A stretch of 64,000 nt of DNA from Parasulfitobacter algicola. Lineage in GTDB: Bacteria > Pseudomonadota > Alphaproteobacteria > Rhodobacterales > Rhodobacteraceae. The number at the start of each line of letters is the position of its first letter. Position 1 is the first letter of the stretch. Of the stretch, positions 35,661-44,665 are shown piece after piece. The position numbers and the translations under genes are program-made. The stretch lies in assembly GCF_013315265.1 (NCBI RefSeq), contig NZ_JABUFE010000001.1, positions 345,001-409,000 on the forward strand, written 5' to 3'. Below the pieces are notes generated by a model. The model made no database searches, had not been told where the DNA came from, and saw only the letters and a list, made by a program, of their open reading frames with translations.

Positions 35661-36548
35661 TTACGTATCAACCGGCAAGCGCAAACCTGCGCTGGATGCG
35701 ATTAGCTTTGTAATCGCCGCATCGTCTTCAAGCCCCAATCCCGCATCCGCGGCAGCCCGATACTGATCAAGCGCTGTTTGGGTCAGCGGCAATGGCAGCT
35801 TGGCGGTGTCAGCAATCTGAGTAACAATACCCAAATCCTTGGGCCATATGTTAATCATTGAGCGCGGCGTATAATCCGCATCAATCACGTGCGGTGCACG
35901 ATTTTCGAACATCCATGATGTTCCCGCTGAAACGCGTATCACATCAAGGACACGGGCCAGATCAAGACCCTGCGACGTGGCCAATGCCAGTGCCTCGCCC
36001 ATGGCGGCGATATGAACGCCTGCCAGCAATTGGTTAACCGCCTTCATGGCCGAGCCGGGCCCAGCCTGATCGCCAAGTCTGTGGATTGTGTCAGCCATGG
36101 CCATAAGTGCTTTGTCCGCGCCATCGAAAGCGGCTGGCGTACCGGACGCCATTATCGACAATTGTCCATCAGCTGCACGCACCGAACCGCCCGAGATCGG
36201 AGCATCAAGATAGTGCAACCCAAGCGCCTGGGCCTTGGCTTCCATCTGAATGGCGAAATCAGGGGCGACTGTGGCACAAGATACAATTGTGCCCCCAGAT
36301 TTAAGATGCTTCGCCCAACCATCATCGCCAAATAACGCGTCTTGGGTCTGGGTGGCGTTTAGGACAACACACACCAGCACATCTGCCGCTGGTGTCTTTC
36401 TTGTCAGCGCATGTCCACCACTGGCCGTTACTTTGGCAAGCCGTTCATTATCAGGATCAAATCCATAGACCTCATGGCCTGCGCGCAGCAATGACAACGC
36501 CATGCCCTGACCCATTGATCCCAATCCAATCGTATAAATAATGCTCAT
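35661..36548 (-). CDS. NAD(P)-dependent 3-hydroxyisobutyrate-dehydrogenase-family oxidoreductase
   Basis: A 295-residue beta-hydroxyacid dehydrogenase. The Rossmann GLGSMGQG lies at 8-15, the substrate motif SGGSVRAADG near 119-128, and the catalytic lysine in MKAVNQLL near 168. Relatives include tartronate-semialdehyde reductase, L-threonate dehydrogenase (LtnD) and 3-hydroxyisobutyrate dehydrogenase. Its place after a TRAP transporter (two-base gap) suggests that it oxidises the transported hydroxyacid. An L-threonate-like substrate is plausible but unproven. The gene ends just before the transposase remnant. Confidence 0.88.
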   Translation of the reverse strand: MSIIYTIGLGSMGQGMALSLLRAGHEVYGFDPDNERLAKVTASGGHALTRKTPAADVLVCVVLNATQTQDALFGDDGWAKHLKSGGTIVSCATVAPDFAIQMEAKAQALGLHYLDAPISGGSVRAADGQLSIMASGTPAAFDGADKALMAMADTIHRLGDQAGPGSAMKAVNQLLAGVHIAAMGEALALATSQGLDLARVLDVIRVSAGTSWMFENRAPHVIDADYTPRSMINIWPKDLGIVTQIADTAKLPLPLTQTALDQYRAAADAGLGLEDDAAITKLIASSAGLRLPVDT

Positions 36549-36550
36549 CC

Positions 36551-37831
36551 TTAGTTCCCCAATATCATTTCAACCGGCCACAGGCTGATCGCAGGCACAT
36601 AGGTGATGATCATCAGCGCACCAAAGACTGTCAACACGAACCACAGAAGTTGCGGGATGATCTTTTCCACCGGCAATCTTGCCACCGCGCAGGCTGCAAA
36701 AAGGTTCACACCCAACGGTGGGGTAATCATGCCAAGCGCCAGGTTGACCACAATGATCAAACCAAAATGCACCGGATCGACGCCATAGGCGATGGCAATC
36801 GGAGTCAAAATCGGCGCCAGTACCAGAATAGCGGCCGATGTTTCGATGAACATGCCAACGATCAGTAGCATCAGATTGACGACTAGCAAAAATGCGATAC
36901 GACTTTCAAAGACGTCCTTGAACCACGCCGCGATTTCGTTTGGCAAACCTGACCGGGTGATCAAGAACGAAAAAAGCGATGCCGCAGCAATGATGATCAT
37001 AATTGCCGACGTTGAAATGACCGTCTGCTTTAAAATCTCGGGAAGTTGGCTGAATTTTAGCTCTCCATAAATGCCCATCCCCACTATTAGCGCAGCACCA
37101 ACAGCAACAGCACTTGCTTCGGTTGGGGTAAAGATTCCGGAATAGATGCCGCCAAGGATCGCGAATGGAACCAATAATGCCGGCAAAGCCGCCCATGCAG
37201 CATTTCCAATACTGGTTCTGTCTTCACCATCCATCATGCCGATACCACGCACGCGACACAGCACGAGAACCAGGATTATAAGCGAAATGGCCACAAGAAG
37301 CCCCGGGCCTAGCCCAGCGACAAAAAGTTTGCCGATAGAGGTGTCCGTAGATACGCCATAAAGGATCAGCGGGATTGATGGTGGTATCAGCACACCCAAT
37401 TCAGCCGAACTGGCCTGAATTGAAGCAGCCATTGGTTTGGGATACCCGTGCTTGACCATAGCCGGGATCAAAATGGCACCAATTGCAAACGTCGTTGCAA
37501 CACTGGAACCAGAAACACTTGCAAACATCATACAGGTCAACACGCAAGAACAGGCCAGACCACCCTGAATTCCGCCAACGATGGATTTTGCCAGTTCGAC
37601 CAGATGGTGCGATATGCCACCCGCCGACATTAGGTTGCCCGCCAAAATAAACAGCGGAATCGCCATCAGTGGAAAGCTGTCGATGCCTGTAAACATACGC
37701 TGCGCGACAAGAAGTAAGGGCAGACGGCCCTGCATTTCAATTCCGATAACAGACGCAAGACCGATCGCGACGGCAATCGGAACACCCAGAAGAAAAAAGA
37801 TTACAAGCGACAGACCAAGGGCGCTGTTCAT
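36551..37831 (-). CDS. TRAP transporter large membrane subunit (DctM)
   Basis: A 426-residue DctM protein with about twelve membrane segments, forming the Na+-coupled transport channel of a TRAP system. The family's conserved N-terminal FFLLGVPIAVAIGLASV and the GLGPGLL and LITPPLGVN regions are present. It overlaps dctQ by four bases. The order dctP-dctQ-dctM-dehydrogenase is a typical hydroxyacid uptake and oxidation operon. Confidence 0.93.
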   Translation of the reverse strand: MNSALGLSLVIFFLLGVPIAVAIGLASVIGIEMQGRLPLLLVAQRMFTGIDSFPLMAIPLFILAGNLMSAGGISHHLVELAKSIVGGIQGGLACSCVLTCMMFASVSGSSVATTFAIGAILIPAMVKHGYPKPMAASIQASSAELGVLIPPSIPLILYGVSTDTSIGKLFVAGLGPGLLVAISLIILVLVLCRVRGIGMMDGEDRTSIGNAAWAALPALLVPFAILGGIYSGIFTPTEASAVAVGAALIVGMGIYGELKFSQLPEILKQTVISTSAIMIIIAAASLFSFLITRSGLPNEIAAWFKDVFESRIAFLLVVNLMLLIVGMFIETSAAILVLAPILTPIAIAYGVDPVHFGLIIVVNLALGMITPPLGVNLFAACAVARLPVEKIIPQLLWFVLTVFGALMIITYVPAISLWPVEMILGN

Positions 37832-38337
37832 TCTGCAGCCTCCGTCTGTGTTTGACCTGCGGCCCAGTCGCCCTGCACACCGCGGATCATAACAGCCAGA
37901 ATGGCGATGATGATAAAGACCGACCCGACAGGAAGCGCCGCGTAGACCCAGGCGATTGATACATCAAGCGCTGCAAGTTTCTGATTTACGACCCTTTTGG
38001 TCATTGCCCACCCTTGCCAAAACAAAATCGCAAAAAAGATGATCGAAAGCGTGTTTGATATCAGAAATAGGATTAGCCCAAGGCGTGGTGGCAGCAGACG
38101 CTGGATCACTTCTACTGCGATCATAGCCCCGTGCCGAAAGGCAACTGCAACACCAAGAAACACAGACCAGATCATCGCGGAACGTGTAATCACCTCGGAC
38201 CAGGTTGAGGGGCTGGAAAATACAAACCGGGTAATCACCTGGAAAAGCGCCAGAGACGCCGCAACCACCAGAAAGGCAATCGACAAACGCAGTGCCAGAC
38301 CTGTGGTCAGGTCTTCAAATTTCAGGAATGCGCGCAT
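37828..38337 (-). CDS. TRAP transporter small membrane subunit (DctQ)
   Basis: A 169-residue DctQ protein with four membrane segments (about 17-37, 53-73, 88-108, 132-152). It works as the small partner of the large permease in Na+-coupled uptake. GGAG stands before the ATG, and the stop overlaps the dctM start. The N-terminal MRAFLKFEDL is a typical cytoplasmic start. Confidence 0.9.
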   Translation of the reverse strand: MRAFLKFEDLTTGLALRLSIAFLVVAASLALFQVITRFVFSSPSTWSEVITRSAMIWSVFLGVAVAFRHGAMIAVEVIQRLLPPRLGLILFLISNTLSIIFFAILFWQGWAMTKRVVNQKLAALDVSIAWVYAALPVGSVFIIIAILAVMIRGVQGDWAAGQTQTEAAE

Positions 38338-38404
38338 GGAAAACTCCTGTCATGGCGACATGACCGGCGCAGCAACTGCGCCGGCCTGTAGGATAGAATG
38401 ACAG

Positions 38405-39370
38405 TTATTTCACGGCGATAATGCGATCCACCATTTCAGTACCATACTCGTCTATATAGACTGAATACGACGCTCTTGCGAGGTCAGCAAAAGGTGCCTT
38501 GTCGATATCAGTGATCACTTCCATGCCATTTTCGCGCAGAAGAGCAACGCCGGCTTCTTCCAGTCTGTTAACTTCGGCACGGGTGGCCGCAGCAGAGGCT
38601 ACGCTGGCCTGCATAAACCAGTCCTTCTGTTCATCGCTTAAACCGTCAATCAACGAAGGGGATGCCAGCACAACTGCAGGCGAATAGACATGGCCTGTCA
38701 GTGAAACGTAGTTCTGAACTTCCCAGAACTTTGAGGCCGTGATCACCGTGACAGGATTTTCCTGCCCGTCTACAACACCTTGCTGAAGGGCCGTGAAAAG
38801 TTCAGGGAATGCCATTGGTGTTGGTGACGCCCCCATGCCGCTGAATGCGGTCATATGCACCTTGTTTTCCATCGTACGCAGCTTAAGACCATTCAGATCT
38901 GCAGGTGTACGAACAGGACGTTGTGAGTTGGTCACGTGGCGGAATCCGTTTTCGGACCAGGCCAAACCGACCAGATCGTTTTCACCAATCTTAGCCAGAA
39001 GTTCCTGCCCGATTTCTCCATCAAGTGTTTTGCGTGCGTGATCGTAGTCACGAAACAGGAATGGCAGATCCAGCGCAAACACTTCGGGCACAAAGTTACC
39101 CAGCGGGCCAGTTGATGTGATAACCACATCCATTGAGCCGATCTGTAAACCTTCGATCATGTCGCGTTCACCGCCCAGCTGACCTGCCGGCGCCTGTTCG
39201 CCAACGAAGGCACCATCTGAGACTTCGGTTAATTTGTCGATAAAAGCTTGCGCACCAACCCCATAATGCGAGGCTGGGGATAGTGCATGACCCACTACAA
39301 TTCTTTGTTCAGACTGTGCAGTTGTCGTCAAAAAGACGGCCGTAAAAAGGCCGGTAATTAAGTATTTCAT
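38405..39370 (-). CDS. TRAP transporter periplasmic binding protein (DctP)
   Basis: A 321-residue DctP-family solute receptor with a signal peptide of about 18 residues (ending AQS). The conserved ligand arginine is expected near the segment RTMENKVHM (about 160-170). DctP proteins bind C4-dicarboxylates, sugar acids or other small carboxylates. Here the ligand is likely the substrate of the dehydrogenase encoded two genes later. GGGAGGA precedes the ATG. It is divergent from an exported hydrolase gene over a 287-base gap that contains an AGTGT-N4-ACACT repeat (39439-39452). Confidence 0.92.
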   Translation of the reverse strand: MKYLITGLFTAVFLTTTAQSEQRIVVGHALSPASHYGVGAQAFIDKLTEVSDGAFVGEQAPAGQLGGERDMIEGLQIGSMDVVITSTGPLGNFVPEVFALDLPFLFRDYDHARKTLDGEIGQELLAKIGENDLVGLAWSENGFRHVTNSQRPVRTPADLNGLKLRTMENKVHMTAFSGMGASPTPMAFPELFTALQQGVVDGQENPVTVITASKFWEVQNYVSLTGHVYSPAVVLASPSLIDGLSDEQKDWFMQASVASAAATRAEVNRLEEAGVALLRENGMEVITDIDKAPFADLARASYSVYIDEYGTEMVDRIIAVK

Positions 39371-39604
39371 AATGCTCCTCCCATGAGCTTACGTTATTCG
39401 TCGGTCTGTTTGATGCCTTTTTGGCTATAATTATTTCGAGTGTATCAACACTTGAGACCCTAACAGATTTTAAGTGGTACGCTAAGCAGACCTCATATGT
39501 AAAGTGCAAGCTCAGATTACTCTGTCAGGTTTCCGTCAAATGACCTTGTTCAAAACACATAAACCCAAAATGTTGACAGATATCAGAAAACCTGTTTGCC
39601 TAAC

Positions 39605-39623
39605 TGGTACTGTGATCAGACCA
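39605..39623. promoter_or_regulatory. TGGT-N11-ACCA inverted repeat upstream of the exported hydrolase (copy 1)
   Basis: TGGTACTGTGATCAGACCA is a 19-base site with half-sites TGGT and ACCA. It lies 35 bases before the hydrolase start. A similar site with the same spacing is at 41609-41627 (TGGT-N11-ACCA); read on the opposite strand, copy 1 shares TGGTCT and TACCA with copy 2. It could bind the FadR-like regulator encoded between them. Confidence 0.35.
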
Positions 39624-39657
39624 GTATATCACTTGGTTTGTCATTTGGGAGGAAAAA

Positions 39658-40731
39658 ATGAAAAATATATTATTCAAAACGCTGTTCATTGCGGCAACAG
39701 CATCGGTGATCCAACCGGTGTTGGCACAAGACGCAGCATATCCAGAACCAGAACGAAATACATATGTCATCGAGAATTTCGAATTCGAAACAGGTGAGAT
39801 ATTGCCAGAAATGAACGTTAGCTATCTAACGATTGGTGATCCAGAAAATCCCCCCGTCTTGATAACACATGGAACCACGGGTCAGGCCACATCAATGCTG
39901 GGTGACGCTTTTGCCGGCAATCTTTATGGCCCCGGCCAACCACTGGATGCTGAAAAATACTTTCTAATCCTAGTCGATACCATCGGTGCGGGGGAAAGCT
40001 CAAAACCATCTGACGGGATGCGGGCCAGTTTTCCAGAACATACTCTTTTGGATATGGTGAATGCCCAAAAGATACTGCTTGAAGATGGGCTTGGAATTGA
40101 CCGGCTTCATGTAAAGATCGGGTTTTCAATGGGCGGGATGCTGACCTGGACCTGGCTGACAGAATATCCTGACTTTATGGATGGTGGTGTGCCCATCGCG
40201 TCATTGCCGGGGCCCATGGCAGGGCGCAACTGGATGATGCGGCGCATGGTTATCGACGCAGTGCGGGATGACCCGGCTTGGAACGATGGTAACTATGAAG
40301 AACAGCCACCAATGCTACGTTATATGAGTGCATGGTTCGGAATGGCCACGTCGGGTGGTAATTTACGCCTTCAGGAACTTGGCGCCACCAATGAAATGGC
40401 AAGTGCTTATGTCGATGAAAGAAAAGCCAACCAAAAGGTCGGCGATGCCAACGACGTCATGTATATGTGGAACGCTTCGCGTAACTTTGATCCGACGCCG
40501 AAACTGGGCGATATAACAGCCCAAGTGCTTCTGCTCATCAGTCAAGATGATGAACGCAATCCGGTCGAGCTTCCGATGTTGGCCGAAGGGATGGCGATGG
40601 TGCCGAACGGCCAAGTCTATATCGTGCCTGAAGGTCCCGAAACCAGAGGTCATGGCACAACATACGATGCAAGCTATTACGCTGATCAGCTTGCAGAGTT
40701 TCTGAAAGGTCTACCGAACGCCCCTGAATAG
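39658..40731 (+). CDS. Exported alpha/beta hydrolase (MetX/homoserine-acetyltransferase-like fold)
   Basis: A 357-residue alpha/beta hydrolase with a signal peptide of about 23 residues (ending VLAQD), so it acts in the periplasm. The nucleophile elbow GFSMGGM is near 158-164, the acid residue lies in SQDDERNP near 298-305, and the catalytic histidine in TRGHGTT near 333-339. The fold and the LDAEKYFLILVDTIGAGESSKPS segment resemble MetX, but no acetyltransferase role is likely outside the cytoplasm; a lactone or ester hydrolase is more plausible. GGGAGG precedes the ATG. It lies between the TRAP operon and a FadR-like regulator. Confidence 0.85.
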   Translation: MKNILFKTLFIAATASVIQPVLAQDAAYPEPERNTYVIENFEFETGEILPEMNVSYLTIGDPENPPVLITHGTTGQATSMLGDAFAGNLYGPGQPLDAEKYFLILVDTIGAGESSKPSDGMRASFPEHTLLDMVNAQKILLEDGLGIDRLHVKIGFSMGGMLTWTWLTEYPDFMDGGVPIASLPGPMAGRNWMMRRMVIDAVRDDPAWNDGNYEEQPPMLRYMSAWFGMATSGGNLRLQELGATNEMASAYVDERKANQKVGDANDVMYMWNASRNFDPTPKLGDITAQVLLLISQDDERNPVELPMLAEGMAMVPNGQVYIVPEGPETRGHGTTYDASYYADQLAEFLKGLPNAPE

Positions 40732-40759
40732 GCAAAACAGTGTTGGCAGTCGGTCGCAA

Positions 40760-41515
40760 TCAACGCGATTGACCGCCTTCGTCTTCCAGAAATTGTCTTG
40801 TCGTTTCGAAAATTCGCGTAGCATGACCAACAACAGCGGCAGCAGCGTCTTCTGCGTTACCACTTGCCAACGCTGACAAGATAGCGCGATGATCCGCAAC
40901 ACTTTGTACAATCGATCCGGGGCGGGCCACGATGCGGCGACGATGATCCAATTGATGATTATAAAGCGCCATCGCCATGTCGAATAAAACGTCGTTTCCC
41001 CCAGCACGATACAACAATGCATGAAATTCCCGGTCACTTAGTAAAAACCGCACCGCATCTTCGCCGCAAGCCTCTTGCGCAGCAATGGATGCTTCTAGCC
41101 CGGAAAGTTGATCATCCGTGATTTGAACCGCTGCGCTGATCGCAATGCGTTGTTCGACCGTAAGCCGTGCTTCGTGTACGCTTGCAAGATCGTATCGCCC
41201 GCCCAGGGGTGTAATTGGACCTTGGGGAACAAGGGCGCTGACATCACAGTTCGCCACCACCGTCCGGGCACCATGAGAAACCTTTAAAATACCATGCGCC
41301 GCAAGGATACCAATCGCCCCTCGCATCGTCTCGCGACTAACTGATAGCGACGTGGCAAGTTCACGTTCGCCGGGCAGTTCATCCCCTTGCGCAATCACGC
41401 CCGAAGAGATCAGCGTTGCCAATTTTTCCGCAATAAGATCGCGTACCGATCTGCGTGGCACATCACCCATCAGTTGCTTGGTCGTGGCAAGTTGCACAAG
41501 TCGCGCTTGGCTCAT
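40760..41515 (-). CDS. FadR-like GntR-family regulator (FCD)
   Basis: A 251-residue regulator with an N-terminal winged helix (about 20-90, with GDELPGERELATSLSVSRETMRGAI) and a C-terminal all-helical FCD domain. The FCD metal ligands are in DREFHALLYRAGGN and NHQLDH, with a later ADHRAIL histidine. FCD proteins answer to sugar acids and carboxylates. The gene is divergent from a CUT2 sugar-binding protein gene over a 194-base gap and convergent with the exported hydrolase. It probably controls the CUT2/apionate-type operon and perhaps the hydrolase. Confidence 0.9.
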   Translation of the reverse strand: MSQARLVQLATTKQLMGDVPRRSVRDLIAEKLATLISSGVIAQGDELPGERELATSLSVSRETMRGAIGILAAHGILKVSHGARTVVANCDVSALVPQGPITPLGGRYDLASVHEARLTVEQRIAISAAVQITDDQLSGLEASIAAQEACGEDAVRFLLSDREFHALLYRAGGNDVLFDMAMALYNHQLDHRRRIVARPGSIVQSVADHRAILSALASGNAEDAAAAVVGHATRIFETTRQFLEDEGGQSR

Positions 41516-41608
41516 AATTCAGTATCTCTTTTCTTTTGATCAATCACTTAAACACTATCAGAGATGCGCGGGCAAATATAGCCAGCCATCTTGACGCAAA
41601 GGCAACAT

Positions 41609-41648
41609 TGGTCTATTTCCCATACCAGTGATCCGATACAAAATCGGA
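41609..41648. promoter_or_regulatory. Candidate operators in the CUT2 promoter region
   Basis: Two inverted repeats lie between the FadR-like gene and the CUT2 binding-protein gene. TGGT-N11-ACCA (41609-41627) matches the spacing of the site at 39605-39623. A perfect TCCGAT-N5-ATCGGA (41632-41648) follows. The second ends 61 bases before the binding-protein start. Either could be bound by the divergent regulator. Confidence 0.4.
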
Positions 41649-41709
41649 CAGTACCATCGCCTGATGTTTAACACAGCGGTGGAAAAGAACGATCTGGGAG
41701 GATCTACAC

Positions 41710-42693
41710 ATGATGAATCGTCGAAGCCTGACGATGCTTGCATCGGCGGCACTTGCAGCAGCTACGCTTGGTATGGCAGCACCTATTGCCGCAGAAGAAA
41801 AAGGCCAACTGGTCTATATGACCCCAGGACTTGATCTGGCATTCTGGCGCTATGTTTCCGAAGGTGTGAAATCGGTTGCCGAAGAAAATGGTTATGAATT
41901 TGCAGCACTTGACAGCACAAATAATCCCCAAACCCAATTGCAGAATGCGCAAGATGCCATCGCACGCGGTGTATCTGGTATCATATTATCACCAACCGAC
42001 AGTTCTACGGCCCCAACCGTGCTTGATCTTGCAAAAGCCGCTGGTATCCCGGTTGTCATTGCAGATATCGGAACCGATTCAGGCGAATATGTATCTGTCA
42101 TAGGGTCGGATAACTACGAAGGTGCTTATGGTGTCGGCCAGGCTTTATCAGCAGCGATGAACGCTGCTGGAACACAAGATTCGACCGTCGGAATTATTGG
42201 GATCAGCCAAGCGCGGTTGAACGGACAAGCCAGAACCAAAGGGTTCAAGGATGCAATGTCAGAAGGTGGCGTGACCGGTGAAGCAGGCCTTCAGCAAATG
42301 CAGGCCTATACAGCGGATGAAACATTCAGGTTCACCCAGGATATGATCACCGCGAACCCGAATATGGGCGGTATGTTTGTACAGACCGACGGCCCGACCC
42401 TTGGCGCACTTCGCGCGATTAAAGCCGCGCGCATGGATGGCGATGTTCTTGTCGCAGCGTTTGACGGCATCCCTGAATTCGTGCCGCTTTTACAATCTAG
42501 CGATCTGGTTGTGTCTGGCATGCAGCAGCCTTACCTGATGGGCGTTCGTTCAGCCGAAGCGATGATCAGTCATCTGGACGGTGGTACACCAGAAAAAGAA
42601 ATCACAGTGCCAATCTTGATCGTGACATCTGACAACATCGAAGAAATGCTTCCGACAATTAAGGAAACGGTATTCGCCAATGAGGTCGAATAA
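41710..42693 (+). CDS. CUT2 sugar-binding periplasmic protein (RbsB-like)
   Basis: A 327-residue periplasmic-binding-protein-like (LacI-type fold) protein with a signal peptide of about 29 residues (ending PIAAEE). It resembles the ribose/xylose-type receptors of CUT2 systems, with the NNPQTQLQNAQDAIARGVSGIILSPTD segment near 70-97. GGGAGG lies eight bases before the first ATG. CUT2 receptors bind aldoses, branched pentoses, polyols or AI-2. The neighbouring probable apionate lactonase suggests a pentose such as apiose. An 8-bp hairpin follows the gene. Confidence 0.92.
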   Translation: MMNRRSLTMLASAALAAATLGMAAPIAAEEKGQLVYMTPGLDLAFWRYVSEGVKSVAEENGYEFAALDSTNNPQTQLQNAQDAIARGVSGIILSPTDSSTAPTVLDLAKAAGIPVVIADIGTDSGEYVSVIGSDNYEGAYGVGQALSAAMNAAGTQDSTVGIIGISQARLNGQARTKGFKDAMSEGGVTGEAGLQQMQAYTADETFRFTQDMITANPNMGGMFVQTDGPTLGALRAIKAARMDGDVLVAAFDGIPEFVPLLQSSDLVVSGMQQPYLMGVRSAEAMISHLDGGTPEKEITVPILIVTSDNIEEMLPTIKETVFANEVE

Positions 42694-42698
42694 AGAAT

Positions 42699-42728
42699 TT
42701 GCTGGGACGGCTGCGTTCGCCCCAGCAA
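42699..42728 (+). other. Intercistronic stem-loop after the CUT2 binding-protein gene
   Basis: TTGCTGGG (42699-42706) and CCCAGCAA (42721-42728) form a perfect 8-bp stem with a 14-base loop. No T run follows. It probably stabilises the binding-protein message or trims read-through into the ATPase gene. Confidence 0.6.
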
Positions 42729-42745
42729 CGGCCTGATATCCAGTC

Positions 42746-44665
42746 ATGTTACAAACATCTCAGAAAGCTGAAGCTGAACCGCTTTTGACTGCAACGGGCG
42801 TGTCGAAGAATTTTGGCAAAACGCGTGCGCTCGTCGATGCCTCTTTGACACTTCGTCCGGGCGAAACTGTTGGGTTGCTTGGGGCGAATGGGGCCGGAAA
42901 ATCCACACTGTCACGGATTATCTCAGGCCATATCCAGCCATCGGGCGGCGACATATTTTTCGATGGCGCCACACTGTCGCTTAATTCAACCCGCGATGCG
43001 CTTCGCTGCGGCATCGCGCTTGTCGCGCAAGAAACCTCGCTTGCGCCTGATCTGTCTGTCCTGGAGAATATCTTTCTGCCCAATCTGGCAACAAAAGGTC
43101 GTCTTTCGTACCGCGCCATGCGGATTGATGCGAACCGGCTTTTGGCGGGACTTGGGCATGAACATATTCTTCCACTTGATGCCGAGGTACGAACCCTTTC
43201 AGCCGCCCAGCGTCAGCTGGTTGAAATTGCAAAAGCCTTAGCATTGGATGCCCGACTGATCATCTTCGATGAACCCACGGCATCGCTTTCGGCGACAGAA
43301 GTGGATCGTCTATTCGATATCATGGAAAACCTGCAAAACAACGGGCGCGCCTTGGCTTTTGTGTCGCACCGGCTTGAGGAAGTCTTTGCCATAACCAATC
43401 GTGTCACCATCCTGCGCGAAGGCAAAGTTGTCGCCGAAGATGTTGCGACGTCAAGCCTGACACAAGGAGATATCATTCAATACATGGTGGGCCGCGACAT
43501 TGGGGCGATTTATAAGAAACGTACGGTCAAGCCCGAAGCCATTGGCGAAACGGTGTTTGAGGTGAAAAATCTTAAAGCGCTACCATGGGTGCGCGATATA
43601 AGTTTTTCAGTGCGCCGTGGCGAAATTCTTGGGCTTGGCGGATTGGTTGGTGCCGGACGATCAGAAGCCGTTGAGGCGATATGGGGTCTGCGACCACGTC
43701 AAAACAGTGATATCCAAATCAATGGAAAGCCCATACGCCTGCACAAACCAGCCGACGCCGTTCGGGCTGGAATGGGCTTTGTCGCCGAAGATCGACGGGC
43801 ACAGAATATCGTGCCTGACCTTAGCGTCCGTGAAAATCTGCTACTGGCACAGATGGGGCAACACCGTGGCTTTGGTCGTGGCTATGGCAAGCGTGCCAAT
43901 AAAGTTGCCGAACTAATTAGTGATCTTGGGTTGCCCGCGCACCGACTGGATACAAGTCTTTTGAATTATTCGGGCGGGATGCAGCAAAAGATTATCATTG
44001 CGCGCTGGCTTTTGACCCAACCCAAAATTCTGATCCTGGATGAACCAACCAAAGGTGTGGATATTGGTACCAGATCATCAATCTATCGTCTTTTGCAACA
44101 AGCCGCAGATGCAGGTCTTGCCGTGATCGTTATATCGTCAGATTTTGAGGAACTTCTGGGCATCGCAGAACGTATCGTTGTGATGTCCGATGGTATAACC
44201 ATCGCCGATCTGCCTGCGTCGCGTCTGACCGAAGAAAAGCTGACACTTTTGGCAGCGCCTCGCACCTCAGCAGCGCGCAACCAGGCTTTGCTTGCCGAAC
44301 TGGCCGAAACGTATCACGCCGATGCCGTCTGGACATTGCTTGATGGTGATGAACTGATTTGCCTGACGCAAGCAGCACATGACAATGCACCTTCAGCGGG
44401 CTTAACGCCCGGCGAAGCTATTATGGTTGATCAAACATTGATCCCCAAAGCCATTCGCGAACATGGGCCAGGTTTTGTGACCGAAACTGACGGCTTGCGA
44501 CAGACACTTTTTACACAGCTGACCGACAAACGCGGGCATGATCTTGGCTGGATCAGTCTAACAATCGCAGGTACCGCCCAAGCCCCAGATCCCAAGAATA
44601 TCCGAGCCAAAATCAGCAACCTGACCAGCACAGACAAGGATGACTTAAATGGCCGACACCCCTAA
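42746..44665 (+). CDS. CUT2 sugar ABC transporter ATPase (RbsA-like) with C-terminal extension
   Basis: Two ABC cassettes in one chain, as in RbsA. The first has Walker A GANGAGKST (46-54), and the second has the signature NYSGGMQQK (near 415) and a Walker B LILDEPTKGVD. Normal members have about 500 residues; this one has 639. The extra 134 residues (506-639) form a predicted alpha/beta region (LLAELAETYHADAVWTLLDG, then GEAIMVDQTL and GWISLTIAG) that looks like a GAF-type ligand domain, with no cysteine cluster. It may sense a metabolite and tune transport. It overlaps the permease gene by 17 bases. Confidence 0.88.
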   Translation: MLQTSQKAEAEPLLTATGVSKNFGKTRALVDASLTLRPGETVGLLGANGAGKSTLSRIISGHIQPSGGDIFFDGATLSLNSTRDALRCGIALVAQETSLAPDLSVLENIFLPNLATKGRLSYRAMRIDANRLLAGLGHEHILPLDAEVRTLSAAQRQLVEIAKALALDARLIIFDEPTASLSATEVDRLFDIMENLQNNGRALAFVSHRLEEVFAITNRVTILREGKVVAEDVATSSLTQGDIIQYMVGRDIGAIYKKRTVKPEAIGETVFEVKNLKALPWVRDISFSVRRGEILGLGGLVGAGRSEAVEAIWGLRPRQNSDIQINGKPIRLHKPADAVRAGMGFVAEDRRAQNIVPDLSVRENLLLAQMGQHRGFGRGYGKRANKVAELISDLGLPAHRLDTSLLNYSGGMQQKIIIARWLLTQPKILILDEPTKGVDIGTRSSIYRLLQQAADAGLAVIVISSDFEELLGIAERIVVMSDGITIADLPASRLTEEKLTLLAAPRTSAARNQALLAELAETYHADAVWTLLDGDELICLTQAAHDNAPSAGLTPGEAIMVDQTLIPKAIREHGPGFVTETDGLRQTLFTQLTDKRGHDLGWISLTIAGTAQAPDPKNIRAKISNLTSTDKDDLNGRHP

